Part shown: positions 1-10,440 of the stretch, one piece after another
How positions within the stretch are numbered: the stretch's first letter is position 1
How the letters are laid out: each line of letters opens with the position of its first letter
Assembly (NCBI GenBank): GCA_944470555.2
Contig: OX104134.1
Location: 100,434,701-100,498,700 of the forward strand
Origin: Heterobilharzia americana
Taxonomy: Eukaryota; Platyhelminthes; Trematoda; Strigeidida; Schistosomatidae
Length of the DNA: 64,000 nucleotides
Reading direction: 5' to 3'
Notes under the pieces: generated by a model
Told to the model about the DNA's origin: nothing
The model's database searches: none
What the model saw: only the letters and a program-made list of their open reading frames with translations
Made by a program: the position numbers and the translations under genes

Positions 1-164
1 ACAACAGTTGTGTGACCGGTGTCAATTCGTGATGAATACCACGCTCAACCGTATCATCAGATTGAAAAGATGATCGTAAATGCTTAACCAAAACCTGTTT
101 CTGGACAATTTATGTATTCATGCTACTTTTCAAAACTTGTTATATACCAACTGGATAATCACAA
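1..164. other. left edge, nothing recognised
   Basis: Unannotated AT-rich sequence before the first retrotransposon tail. No exon-like or repeat-like signal was seen. Confidence 0.4.
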
Positions 165-1010
165 TTCATCAATCAGCATGAACATAGAACCAGGCATTAC
201 TGCGTGAGGGTCAGGTTGTCACACCTGCTCATATCAACACATCAAGTAACAATGTAGTAAGATGAAAGATAAAGAAAAGAAGAAAAGTCGGTCAAAAGTG
301 GTAGGAAGGAGTAAAATAGAGGAAGGGGGAATGAGAAAATGTTGAATTCAATAAAGCGATTGAAGTGAAGATGCGTCTGTGGCACTGACATTGATTCTGA
401 GCCATATCATCGCCTAGAGTCTCCGACCACTGGTTTCTGTTATCACTTGAAATCCAACCGGGCTAGTCTGCATCTCCCAATATGATTTGAAGCAACAGTC
501 AAAGACTTCATGGAGTGATGTCATGTTTTAATCTGTCTATCCTAAACCTTTTTCTAGCCTTGGCCTGATTCAGCCAACATTGCATTACGAGGCAGATGGT
601 GCTTAGGCATGCATAACTCATGTCCGAGTCACCTGAGCGATGGAGGTTCACGACCTCACCAACTAACTTTCCTCCCCAAAACTCTACACCTGACTTCTGC
701 ATTACTGACATGATGACACCACGACACACTGCCCACGCTATGAAGGTAGTATTGTTTAAGTACCAGAGACCATCTCATGTCGTCTAACTTTAATTGGCAC
801 GTTTCATAGCCAGCCATAGATTAGAATAGAGCGAACTGCAACTTAGTACAGTCGACCCTTACTAGGGATTCAGATGTCATGGCAGTTTCACAGTTGGCGA
901 AGGCCAATCAAGCCTTACGTATCCGTGCATAGATTTCATCGGCTACTGACCCACCAGGGTTGATCCGACTTCCCAGGTAAGTGAAGCGGTCCATCCACTT
1001 ATTGAATAGT
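165..1010 (-). mobile_element. RTE retrotransposon fragment, C-terminal region and 3' tail
   Basis: Read on the minus strand, this matches the end of the nearly intact RTE at 11010-14949. It has the tail starting near 165 (the conserved 'accaggcattactgcgt' block), the 3' UTR, and then decayed coding sequence for the region after the reverse transcriptase (the 'VNLHR' block near 640, the region equivalent to ARIQKARLAF near 900-950). Several stops and indels interrupt it, so it is a dead 5'-truncated copy. The stretch 210-540 is nearly identical to 5950-6290, so both belong to one RTE subfamily. Confidence 0.8.
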
Positions 1011-1189
1011 AAAGTTTATCCCCAAATGCGTCAAATATTTGCCATCTCCATTCTCCTACAAATTTCCGTAATCCAACTGTTGATTCTCGTTAAGTAGTTA
1101 TAAATCTATTTGTCAGATGAGTATCTCAGTGGTGTTTGATTTGCAGCCACATACTCCTGAGAACAATACCAACTTCTGAGGAGGGATTT

Positions 1190-1990
1190 TCGCACGGAAA
1201 CCCCACTGGCTTAGGTCGAAATGTGGATCATCAGTGCCCGTTTTGACATGTCCTCAGATGCCATATTTCCTGACTTGAAGGCTGCATTTGACTCTGTCGA
1301 TCATAAGTTGTTGTGACAGTATGATTATAAGTTAGAAAAGTACCGGGCATGAATTTAACGCTAACCATAGCTGGAAGAATGCATTGATCACTTTACTTTT
1401 TTGAGGAGTTGCATCAGGCCGAATGGGCTGGGACACGGGAAGCCCGTTTGGCATTTACCAACTTGCATCATCTCTGGGACCAACTGGCAAAATATCCAAC
1501 TACCTGTTAGGGGATGAAGATATTCCCCTGTTATAAAGTTGTGATACATGACCGTTAATACCAGAAGATATACAAAGACTACAGGTTTTCGAACACAAGC
1601 ATCTTCACAGCATTGCTCGGACATTGTGTGACCATCGTGTGAGCAGTGTCGATGCTAAACAAAAGACAATGAGCAAGGAAAGCAATTTGGTTGATAAGGT
1701 TGTGAACCTTCATCAGCTGAGGTGGGTTGCGCTTGTGTCGCTCATGTCGAGCCCCCGCCTACCTCGATGGGCCATACTAGAGTAAGTTGAACTAGGTTGT
1801 AAGAGGGTTTAGGGTGACCAGATCAAGATGTAGTGCCAATCTGTGACTTCTCACTGTTGATCTGAGAAGTGTAGAGAACTGCAGACCGCCTGGTCTTTAT
1901 GGCAATAGGAATCAGTGGTTGAGGTGACAGTGACGCAGGTGTATTCATTCGTATACGTCTTCTAAAGTCGAAATATTCGCAATAACCTTT
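1190..1990 (+). mobile_element. RTE retrotransposon fragment, reverse-transcriptase to C-terminus
   Basis: On the plus strand the RT palm motif A is readable around 1270-1310 as DLKAAFDSVDHKLL. The equivalent of EARLAFTNLHHLW follows near 1440-1485, and the C-terminal 'GFRTQ.SSQH' and VNLHR-like region lies near 1560-1750. Frames change repeatedly and part of the palm is deleted, so it is non-functional. It abuts the minus-strand copy ending near 1010, giving a convergent arrangement of two different insertions. Confidence 0.75.
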
Positions 1991-2201
1991 ATCTTCTCTC
2001 ATACGCCTTTGTCAACGTCGATGTTATTCTTTTTCCATTAACTTGTTCTTTCTATACTACTGTGAAGTGTGTAACAACTCAAACCGACACACTTCTGTAT
2101 ATGAAATGTTTTACGTTGATTTTATGTCTCTCTGATATTTGTGTTTTTGGCTCAGTCACTTACATATACAACTCCTAGCCTTCGTTGTTTGCCATTTTTA
2201 G

Positions 2202-2398
2202 GTCAAGAGATTATTGTCGGCATATCAGCGCATACAAATGAAGCTGGTGCTCATGCTGTCGCGCGTGCATTCCCTGAATATGCCACTTCCATTGTAAAGC
2301 TGCCTCAAGCCTATCGCTCGTTAAAAGATGCTGTCGGTGTCGCTGGAATCAATGTATTGGCAGTGGGTGAAAGTGAACCGGCTAAACAATTATTAAAG
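2202..2398 (+). CDS. DDAH-like dimethylargininase, internal exon
   Basis: This exon encodes about 65 residues beginning (G)QEIIVGISAHTNEAGAHA and ending EPAKQLLK. It is flanked by a pyrimidine-rich acceptor ending at 2201 and a GT donor at 2399, entering in phase 1 and leaving in phase 0. From recollection of the family, it aligns with the central part of vertebrate dimethylarginine dimethylaminohydrolase, which hydrolyses methylated arginine to citrulline and dimethylamine. Shared features are 'VGLS..TN..GA', 'YA.S.V' and the AGxNxxAxG stretch. The family's catalytic His before the Leu-Lys pair appears to be Ser here (YRSLK, codon TCG). The exon with the N-terminal half must lie upstream of the window. 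Identity is likely; enzymatic activity is doubtful. Confidence 0.8.
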
Positions 2399-2559
2399 GT
2401 ATTTATATCTAGATAAAAAGCTGTTATTGTTTCCTGTTATTTTCCATGCCTTGTTTTTGTTGTTGCTGTAAGCCGATTTCACTTATCCCATCTTCTAATC
2501 CATACAGGTAATAATAAAGTATTTGTCTTTCTAAGGTTAATGAAGATTTCATTTTTAAG

Positions 2560-2760
2560 GTAATATTCATCATAGAATACCATCAATTGAAGAACCATTA
2601 AAAACCTGAAAGCACTAGACAGCTGTTTCGTCCTAGCATGGGACTCCCCGGCAGTACGGACCCACCACCCGACCAGGGATCGAACCCAGGGCCTTCAGGT
2701 TTCATGGCAAACGCGTTAATTGTTGAGCCACACTGGGTCGCAATTCAATGGCCTACAGTT
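2560..2760 (-). repeat. tRNA-derived SINE with hammerhead-ribozyme relic
   Basis: On the minus strand an RNA polymerase III A-box-like segment (2735 downwards, gtGTGGCTCAA) is followed by a B box (GGGTTCGATCCC near 2680-2692). Next comes a hammerhead-like segment at about 2590-2650: stem II reads GTCC..GGAC, then GAAA, then the self-complementary stem III ACAGCTGT and a GTC cleavage-type triplet. The conserved CUGANGA box is damaged (CCGGGGA), so this copy should not cleave. Confidence 0.65.
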
Positions 2761-3225
2761 CCCTACTGCTCAGGAATCTCATACTTTGACGAAACAGCCG
2801 CTGTTCAATGCTCCTGGGTTTTCAACAATTCTCCGTGGTAAAAAGTATTTGTCGCTTATAGAGCATCACTCATAGACTGTTTTTGCCTACCACTTGTCTC
2901 TTTTCATTTATCCCAATTAACGAAATGGCTGAAAGCTGATGTCATTACTGCTAGGTTCTATTTTGGTTCTGGCTTGGGTCTATCTGACTATAACTGCAAT
3001 GTATTCTATCTTGTTGAGCACTGTATACTTTCCAGGCAGCAATCCACGAGATGTTAGGTAGAAATCTATCTGAAGACACTAGAGGATGATGATGTGACTA
3101 GAGCTAAGATGCTTTCAAATTCCGAGTAGCAAAAAATACTAAAGACTGAAAATGCCTTACAGAAATTGGCTCAGTCGTTGAACTTCAATATGGGACGTGG
3201 GGTCACTGTGTAACATTTCAAGCTA
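2760..3225. other. no gene seen
   Basis: Intronic sequence of the DDAH-like gene between a SINE and an RTE fragment. I see no recognisable feature. Confidence 0.4.
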
Positions 3226-3530
3226 TACATACATAAGTGCCACTGACTCTGAGCCATGTTATAGCCTACTGTCTCCAACCACTGGTTTCTTTTGTCACGC
3301 GGACCTCAACTGCCTAGTCTCCATCTCCCTACATGGCTCAGACCAGCAGTCAAAGAGTTCATGGACTGATGTCGTAGTTTAGTCTCATCACCCTCAGCCT
3401 TCTTCCAACCTGAATCTACTCCCCCTAACATTGTGCTATGCGGAAGACGGTGGCTAGGCATGCGTACCGCATGTCTCAGCCATCTGAGTCGATGTAAGTT
3501 TACAGCTCCATCAATTGAATTACCTCTTCG
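3225..3530 (-). mobile_element. RTE fragment, C-terminal coding region
   Basis: The minus strand reads NLHRLRWLRHAVRMPSHRLP and then GWKKAEG and LSHVGRWRLGS. This is the conserved C-terminal end of the schistosome RTE protein, near-parallel to residues around 870-950 of the copy at 11201-14119. Upstream coding sequence is missing; 3530-3690 is SINE-like instead. A remnant. Confidence 0.8.
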
Positions 3531-3690
3531 CTCTGTGCCCATTCGTGTAGTAAGCACTGAGCCACAACTGACAACTGATGATATTATACTACCTGACTGC
3601 CCAAATCTCGTTAGGTGGAACAGGGTTCGGACTAGGGACCCACTCGTGCTTGTGATAGTCAACTGCACAAACCAATGAGCCACAACTCCG
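3530..3690 (-). repeat. tRNA-derived SINE fragment
   Basis: On the minus strand a 'gtggctcattggttt' A-box-like start near 3680 is followed by a B-box-like GTCCGAACCC near 3635, spaced as in a tRNA-derived promoter. No clover-leaf was established, so I call this SINE sequence and not a tRNA gene. Confidence 0.5.
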
Positions 3691-4320
3691 AAGAAACTCC
3701 GACCTTGTACAGTTTTGAAAAAGATTTTGAACATATAGTCCACTAGTTAAGACTTCATTTTCTTATTGTATAAACTGTGATGAGATTACTTTTGTTTTTA
3801 ATTTCATTTTCGGTGTATTCACCAGTAGTTACAGTATTAACATGCTCACGATGAAGGATACTACTACTCAACAACATGGATAGTTAGAAACCACCCAAGG
3901 TGGTCGCCAGCCAGCTGAGAGTGGTATAAACACCAGACGACCGTTTCACTCGTTTGGGGTCGAGCTCATTTCAGCGGCGTAACCGGACAAATTCAGCTCA
4001 TAAAAGAGCTGAATTAGTTCAGATCACCTGAATCTGGCTAGCATGAACCGGTATACCTAAAATCAGATGTTCGGTTTGCAAATGATTTACAAACTCCACA
4101 TTTCTCACATTTGGTAGTTTTTTAAATGACAATCCAACTGTGGTGCCAGTCAACAAGGTTTCCGCTAGAAACCACTCAGCCAGCACCACAAAGTCTAATC
4201 GACACGAGTGTCGTGAACTAGCGAAATACACTACTACGGAGCGATCTGAGTAGTCGCCGGAAACCAGTCAGGTTGATCTGTAGATTTCACTAGCCAGCCA
4301 GATCATGACAAAGTTGGCTC
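3690..4320. other. unclassified intronic sequence with a perfect hairpin
   Basis: No coding signal. AATTCAGCTC at 3990-3999 and GAGCTGAATT at 4006-4015 form a perfect 10-bp stem with a 6-base loop (ATAAAA). Many short blocks (CCAGCCAG, ACTACTAC) repeat nearby, suggesting an old repeat that I cannot name. Confidence 0.4.
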
Positions 4321-4669
4321 ATTGATCAGTTGGCATAATGTTTATAGTTCAGTAATAAATTAAAAAAAAAAGATTCTGGGTGTTTTCTAAATTGTTTTGT
4401 GTAGTAAATGGATACATATAAACGTTCACCACACACACACACACAGATGCGCGTTAAACATAACTGGCTACCAACTTATTTGTATAGGTTATCTAATAAT
4501 TCTAGTTTGTTTTAACAGTGTTTACACATTAAAAAACACAAGACTTGCGCACATGTTGTAAATAATTGATTAGCGAATTCGTTTTCATAAGCGTGTTACA
4601 ATGCTTAAAGTTTCTACAGTGTACGCTGGTGTGTGTATGTGGGTGGTGAGTTAACGCTTCATCCTTCTG

Positions 4670-4915
4670 GAAACTTTATTGCTAGGGCTCATTGATTTAA
4701 GGAGTTGACATTCAACCAGTTGTAGGTCAAGGGTTCAAATACCGCACTCCACCTACTGTGTTTTGGTCAGCCAGTCAGGCAGTGTCAGTATCCCCAGCTC
4801 TCGCACAATGTGTGTGATTCCATTGCAGCCCTACTCATGATTGTGGACAAGGCTGCTGAGTTGAGTGGATTTCGATTTTCAGTTGGCACACGACGCCTGG
4901 CTGAATTAATTATGT
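4670..4915 (+). repeat. tRNA-derived SINE, family shared with 62055-62275
   Basis: An A-box-like 'gggctcattgattt' near 4685 and B-box-like GGGTTCAAATACC near 4730 are followed by a tail with a polymorphic 'gagTGGATTTCGATT' block near 4865. The copy at 62055-62275 has the same order (gggctcattgg, GGGTTTAGACCC, then gagtGGGTTTCGATTAT), which supports one dispersed family. Confidence 0.6.
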
Positions 4916-4974
4916 ATAGTCGGGAGATGTCTGACTATTTTAAGGTCAGTAGACATTATTAAAAGGCTCACAAG

Positions 4975-5125
4975 TGGTTCATTAATGTGATTTGGTTGGT
5001 GGCTAGCAGGGGAATCCAGGACGTGCCTTTCGTCCTATGTGGAACTCGTTTATCAGCTAGATGTACTTGCATCCCAGTGAGGAGTGATGTTGTTCCCACT
5101 CGCTTCAAACGCTTTATTGATGGTT
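4975..5125 (-). repeat. Sm-alpha-like SINE with nearly complete hammerhead ribozyme
   Basis: On the minus strand the SINE ends in a hammerhead segment at 5001-5066. The 3' half is well preserved: TAGGACGAAAGG, then CACGTCCTGGATTCC and CTGCTAGCC, giving GAAA, a GTC cleavage triplet and a stem I partner to GTACATC. The only obvious core damage is a 4-base insertion within the CUGAUGAG box (CTGAT-AAAC-GAG). Schistosome Sm-alpha elements are known to encode hammerhead ribozymes; the assignment rests on this motif order. Confidence 0.7.
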
Positions 5126-5199
5126 TTTCTACTGTTTCTAGATGTTGTTAGATATTGAGGTGTAGCTTACAATGTTAGAGATAATAAAAAGGTTGATCA

Positions 5200-5570
5200 G
5201 TTACTTGGTAGTGCTGTGGGGAAAAAAACAAACAAGCCTGTTGAAAATTATGCTTGGATGTATTATGCGCGTAGAGTCATTGTGTGAATGGTGAGATTTT
5301 CAACCGTATGTCGAAAATCAGAGTGGTAGTATACGTTAGTCAGCTTTGCCTTTGTAACCGTCGTGAGGTTAGCCTTCCTGAAAAAGGTTGCGTGTGGGCA
5401 CTTCTACTCTGTACCTGCAAACGTTGTCGCCTCAGCTGAGAATGTCCAGTAATTCCGGGTATTCGATCATCTTTGTCTCCGTAGGATTGTTAGCATCCGA
5501 TGGGAAAGCCCTGTATTTTTACCTCAGAGTTGAGGCGGCATATGTTCAGGCGTGATGGAGATCATCAATA
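5200..5570 (+). mobile_element. RTE fragment, C-terminal region
   Basis: The plus strand reads FRVFDHLCLRRIVSIRWESPVF near 5445-5515. This corresponds to the LQVFDHRCLRSIGRIPW segment of the nearly intact RTE. Upstream sequence is too decayed to delimit precisely. Confidence 0.6.
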
Positions 5571-5930
5571 GTTGAGTGTAGTTATCTTGAAACACCGGCT
5601 TCGCTGGTTTTTGATATACGCTTTGTATGTCGTCCCAGCATCCCCTACACCTCTCACTGTCCGCTCACCCGGAAACTGGTTGTGTCTCCCTACTTTCTCT
5701 TTATGTTCAATGTGTTCCAAGTTTGTAATCTGTATAACGTAATAGGTAAACCATAGAATATACCCATATGCATCATGAGTGAGAGTAGATATGAATACTT
5801 GAAAAAAAGAAATCCTAATGTTGTCTAAAACCAATCTATAAAGTCATTGATTCATAGAGTGAAGCATTATGGTTCAAGAACACACCAGCACCACAACAAC
5901 AAAATCAATACGACATAGGGCATAATACTG
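5570..5930. other. no gene seen
   Basis: AT-rich intronic sequence between two RTE fragments; nothing recognised. Confidence 0.4.
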
Positions 5931-6590
5931 CGTATCCGTCCAAGTTGCCACACCTTTTCATATCAACACATCAAGTAACAATGCAGTAAGGTGAAAAATA
6001 AAGGAAAGAAGAAAAATCGGTCAAAAGCGGTAGGAAGGAGTAAAATAGAGGAAGGGGAATGAGAAAATGTTGAATTCAGTAAAGCGGTTGGAGTGAAGAT
6101 GATATGTAGATGCGTCTGTGGCACTGACATTGATTCTGAGCCATATCATCGCCTAGAGTCTCCGACCACTGGTTTCTGTTATCACTTGAAATCCAACCGG
6201 GCTAGTCTGCATCTCCCAATATGATTTGAAGCAACAGTCAAAGACTTCATGGAGTGATGTCATGTTTTAATCTATCCTGAACCTTTTTCCAACCTAAAAA
6301 TAATTTAGTTAACATTACCGACGTGGCAAACAAAGACTATGCATGCATGCGCACCACATATCCGAGTCACCTCAGTCGGTGAAGGTTGACAGTTTCATCA
6401 TTTGAGTTTAGTCTACCCTCCAATACTCTACTTGATGACACCACGACGATGCATGGCTTGTGCTACAAAGACAACGGCGGTCAAATACCTAAAGCCCTCT
6501 CTAATCTGCTTCTCTCTATAATGTCCATATTTCACATCCATACTAGTAGAATGGAGAAAGAACTACAACACCGTTCATTTGACCAATAAT
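5930..6590 (-). mobile_element. RTE fragment, 3' tail and C-terminal region
   Basis: The minus-strand RTE 3' UTR has its tail near 5930. Positions 5950-6290 are almost identical to 210-540, apart from a short indel near 6100. Beyond 6300 the coding similarity (NLHR-like block near 6385) decays. A 5'-truncated remnant. Confidence 0.75.
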
Positions 6591-6889
6591 AAGTTATTTT
6601 CAGCCCGAGCTTACTTCACGCCACAACTGTTGAAACGCAACCATTCCTTGCTTGCAAATTGTAAATATCCTGATATCCTCCACACTTTTATGTTCATTCT
6701 TATAACCGATGGTCGGGGCTATTGATTGCTGTGTTCTCCTGTGTACTCGCTTGATAGTATGATTGTCAGTTGTTGAGTGCTTTATGTTTGTATATATCCC
6801 ACTGTGTAGTTGTGTGTTACCTGTTTGAAAAGCTTTGCAAACTTTATAATTTGTTTACTTTGACACCTCCAAGGACACCTATAAGGATT

Positions 6890-7170
6890 TATAAGAAAGA
6901 AAAAGAAATCAATGATTTTAGTTATAATTACGACATGCCTAAGAGGAATTCAAATCTTCTGTAGCGTTGCCGTATAGAGAAGGCCCATCAGAAAATCTAC
7001 GTAGGATTCTCAATAAGGCTGGAATTAAGGTGGAACTGAAACCCACAACTCACTCAGAGAGAAAATTTACCGACTTGAAGCTCCAGTAGACCGGATTCAG
7101 CAAAATAACCTAGTCCATCAAATACCATGTAATAATTGTGAGGTCAAGTATTATGGGTCAAAATAGTCTC
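6890..7170 (+). mobile_element. Penelope-like element fragment
   Basis: After a frame break near 6960 the plus strand reads LPYREGPSENLRRILNKAGI and continues to NNLVYQIPCNNCEVKYYGS near 7105-7160. The order 'RRxL...' linker followed by a 'VY.I.C..C...YYG' segment is what Penelope-like retroelements show between the reverse transcriptase and the GIY-YIG endonuclease. The element is cut off at the microsatellite starting at 7167. Confidence 0.6.
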
Positions 7171-7185
7171 TCTCTCTCTCTCTCA

Positions 7186-7235
<50 letters not shown>
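7167..7235 (+). repeat. (CT)n followed by (TA)n microsatellite
   Basis: An uninterrupted CT run at 7167-7184 passes into an almost pure TA run to 7235. It marks the right edge of the Penelope-like fragment. Confidence 0.95.
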
Positions 7236-7238
<3 letters not shown>

Positions 7239-7429
7239 GGGTGGTAGACTTTACTTGAAATGAGTAATTTACGAGAGAACTCGGGTATCGCTGTACCTGA
7301 GCCGACCAATAGTCACACTGAAGGTTAGGACAGACGGACACCTAAAATCCAATATAGTTCTAGTTGGAGAGAGAGATTGATTGCGGAATTTTCCTCATTG
7401 AATCAGTCCTCCCGTAACACATGTGTAAC

Positions 7430-7640
7430 AAAAATGATTCGTCACATATTGCTGTTGGGTATGCCTGTGTTCTACAACCTATCGTAGGGTGAAAACATGA
7501 TCCATCCTTCTTCGTCCATGTATGAAAACTACCTGATTTTCTCGAGCTTCAGTAACGCATCGGATGTCTATGGGTTCTAGGAGGTGACTGTGTGACTGAG
7601 AGAATGAAGGTAGAACCTGTCACACAGGTGGATCGGCTCA
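7430..7640 (-). mobile_element. RTE variant, RT segment joined to a 3' tail
   Basis: The minus strand carries decayed RT sequence (ALLKLEK near 7555, degenerate GFRPGRG-like block near 7490), placed directly downstream of the 3' tail of the copy at 7640-8800. The same junction recurs at 20790-21260, so it is a structural feature of this subfamily. Confidence 0.6.
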
Positions 7641-8800
7641 ATTTGCCACACTTGACACTTGACATACAGTAGTAGACAAAGAACAGGTGGATAGGATAGG
7701 ATAGGATAGGATAGGAGAAGAGTGATATGAAAGTGAATAGAGTAGTGTGTGTGTGTGAGAGAGACTAAGCGATGTGAAGGTTAGTGTAAATATGCCAAAC
7801 ATTAGAAGATGTGAAGGGGTGAATAGGGGTGACTGGGCGATCGTGATGGATTTTCAGACATGTCACCAATAGTCGTCAAGCACTGACTGACTGACTGATT
7901 GAGTGGTTGATTGATTGATTGATCGATCTATCGTTTGGAGGACCTGAAGCAGGTAGTGTTAAATTTCCGATACGGGTGAGACAGACGAACAGTTAGAGAT
8001 TTGATCTACTGGTGCGATGTGTTGGTGTGGCCGCGGTGATGAAGCGTCTTCCAACGTAATCCAACTTCCCCTAGGTAGGATAGTGAGTGGTAGGTGGAGG
8101 GAGGGAGGGGTGGCTCGGCATGTCCTCCAGTATATGTGGAAGCCATGTCAGTGGATGATGGTTGACGATGTCATCGTCATCAACCGACTTGCGTATCAGA
8201 ACAGTAGAGTACAGTACAGTGCAGTGCAGTGTAGTACAGTAAAGTACCATTCGCCTTACGTGAACATTGGTGGCACGGTGTTGATTGCACCGAACGCGAG
8301 CAATGCTACTTAGACATGTATGGTGAGAAGCGGATAAATGTTTGATGTCTTCTACTTTTGATGGGCATGTTCCACAGCCGTAGAGGTGCATGAGATAAGG
8401 GAGTTGAGTTGAGTGGAGTGCAGTCTCCTCGTGCATTGATTGATAGGTAGGTAGGTAGGTAGGTAGGTAGGTGGGTAGGTAGGTAGGTAGGTAGGTAGGT
8501 AGGTAGGTAGGTAGGTAGGTAGGTAGGTAGGTAGGTAGGTAGGTAGGTAGGTAGGTAGGTAGGTAGGTAGGTAGGTAGGTAGTTAGGTAGGTAGGTAGGT
8601 AGGTGGGTGTGTAGATAGTCGTGTATGTGTTGAGTTGTGAAATGTGAAACGAGCCTTTTGTATGCGAGGTGAGGTTTCGTTAGGAACCAGGATGTTCAGG
8701 TTGATGGAAGTGGCGAAGTGAAGTAAGTGAATTGGTCGACACATTGGACGACTTCACTGCGTATCGTTAAATGAAAATGAGTTTCAGATCATACATGTAG
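7640..8800 (-). mobile_element. RTE variant, microsatellite-laden C-terminal region and 3' UTR
   Basis: The minus strand runs from 'EISPRIQKARFTFHN'-type coding sequence (about 8660) through a long tetranucleotide tract, then LPYLMHLYGCGTCPSKVEDI, a CTGTA-rich tract near 8195-8245, a region corresponding to the RTE VVNLHRLRW block, and a 3' UTR with GGATA repeats near 7690. It parallels the RTE C-terminus (LYGCETWPLKVED) but is badly degenerate and carries expanded simple repeats where normal RTEs have coding sequence. Sister copies are at 20130-20750, 28190-28880, 39180-39650 and 63330-63930. Confidence 0.75.
8441..8606 (+). repeat. (GGTA)n microsatellite about 165 bp long
   Basis: Almost pure GGTA tetranucleotide repeats with a few single-base interruptions (a GTGG near 8470, a GTTA near 8582). 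It lies inside the C-terminal region of an RTE variant; sister copies have short CCTA tracts at the same place. Confidence 0.95.
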
Positions 8801-9430
8801 CTTGATCTCATATTTAACTGGTGTGAAGCCCGTTTTTACCGGGAATAGATAGATTCCTGCTCGAGGTCTTCAGTAATCCCTGCTGTTTATAGCATCTTCA
8901 TACTCCAATCCAACGAGATAGCATCCATGGTGTATGTCAGTCTATCATTATGGACCCAGATGTACCTGAAGTGATGTCCATTATTACTTCAACAGCTGCC
9001 CAATTTCTGAGATTAATAAATGTTTAAATGCTGATAGCGGGTAGAACAGGGTTTGATGACCAAAGATTTAGGTGCTTGTTGGTAATGTCGCTTCCTCTAG
9101 CCTGAATGGTTGGAGCGTGAAGCTTACATTGTCTTTCAATCCGATCTGAAGAACGCAACACCATAAATATATTCGTTCTTGGCTACAAATATTCTTGATC
9201 TTTCGAAATTTAGACATCAAAATTACTCACTCAATCATATCTTAAAAATGAAGATTAGGCTGCATCAGTTCATTGAAGCTGAACTTCATCCATGGTTTTC
9301 GTTCATCGTTAATCGACGCATGTGTTTTTTCACAATGTAGCGGTTTTGCGTACTAGTTGATAATGAGTTACATCTCCTACAGAAGGTGATCAATCGCCAC
9401 TTGAATAACTCATCGAGAACATTACCAACT
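8800..9430. other. no gene seen
   Basis: Intronic sequence between an RTE variant and a SINE; possibly further decayed RTE at its left edge (to about 8850). Nothing else recognised. Confidence 0.4.
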
Positions 9431-9600
9431 GCAACACTAAGTGACGCGGGTTCGAGTCTCTCAGAGGGGACATTAGTCCCGTCTGGAGGTCGTAGATATC
9501 CACCTTGATCTGATGAGTGCTACCACGCATAAAATCACTTTTGGTGGAGCAGATGTTCCTGCTGACCGCCTCTAACCAACTAAATTCAACACCATATTCA
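9430..9600 (+). repeat. tRNA-derived SINE-like repeat
   Basis: A B-box-like GGGTTCGAGTC near 9449 is followed by 'CTGATGAGTGC' near 9517 and 'GCATAAAA' near 9533, a possible worn hammerhead core. The match is weaker than in the Sm-alpha copies. Confidence 0.4.
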
Positions 9601-9679
9601 CCATCCAGCTACCCGAACCTCGATTGGTTTCAGAGCATGTTTCAAACTCATGAAAAACTGGTGACAAGTTGAATGCCTA

Positions 9680-10240
9680 AAAAGGTTGCAGTTATATTGA
9701 GCTAATCTGGTGATGTTATTCATTGGCTAAGTCATTCAACCATTAGACAGCAGTAGTGAGCCATGGGTTCGACTCCTAATTTTCACCTAGATAATCAAAG
9801 AGTATAGTAACTAATCATTGTAGTTCATATTCTTGTAGTGCACTTATATTCTTTTTATCTTTATATTTCTATTATGTGAATACTCATGTGTGCGATTTTT
9901 CGAGTAATTAACTACTACAATGTTGTACCATGTGAGTCAAGTGTAATCTGTTTTTCTCTTATGGTCAGTGTGTGCTTTATCGATTAAAGGCAATCAAACT
10001 TCATTTCTAAAGCCTATCTGTGTATGTGTCTTTAAGTGATTACGAGGAAGAATAATCGAGTTAAGTTCTTGAAAACACGAGGAGGGTCAATATCATCATC
10101 AGACTTTTAAAAGCTAAAGTGCTAAAGGTTTCTCTTACCCCTAGTCTGTTTTGGATGTACTTTGAATATAGAAGAGCCTTGGCATCAGTTCTCATTGCTT
10201 GTGGACCAATCACCTGGTAAATTTTGTTGAAGTTATACAG
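9680..10240. other. no gene seen
   Basis: AT-rich intronic stretch; nothing recognised. Confidence 0.4.
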
Positions 10241-10244
10241 AAAG

Positions 10245-10440
10245 TGCTAGGAAAGGAGGGCAATTCGGTCGGTGAGGTTGTGAACCTTCAGCAGCTGAGA
10301 TGGTTTGGATATGTCAAACTACCGCCTGCCTGAGCGTGGAATGTTAACTGAAGTTGAGTTTAGTTAGAAGATGGCTCTCAGGGTGGCCAGATCAGGACGT
10401 GACACCAGCCAATGATCCATGTAAGGTGGTATAGACTACT
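10245..10440 (+). mobile_element. RTE fragment, C-terminal region
   Basis: The plus strand reads EVVNLQQLRWFGYV near 10270-10310, followed by the GQIRT region. This is the VVNLHRLRWLGHV and GGQTKTWH part of the RTE protein. Stops interrupt it. It ends at a G-rich run near 10450. Confidence 0.7.
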
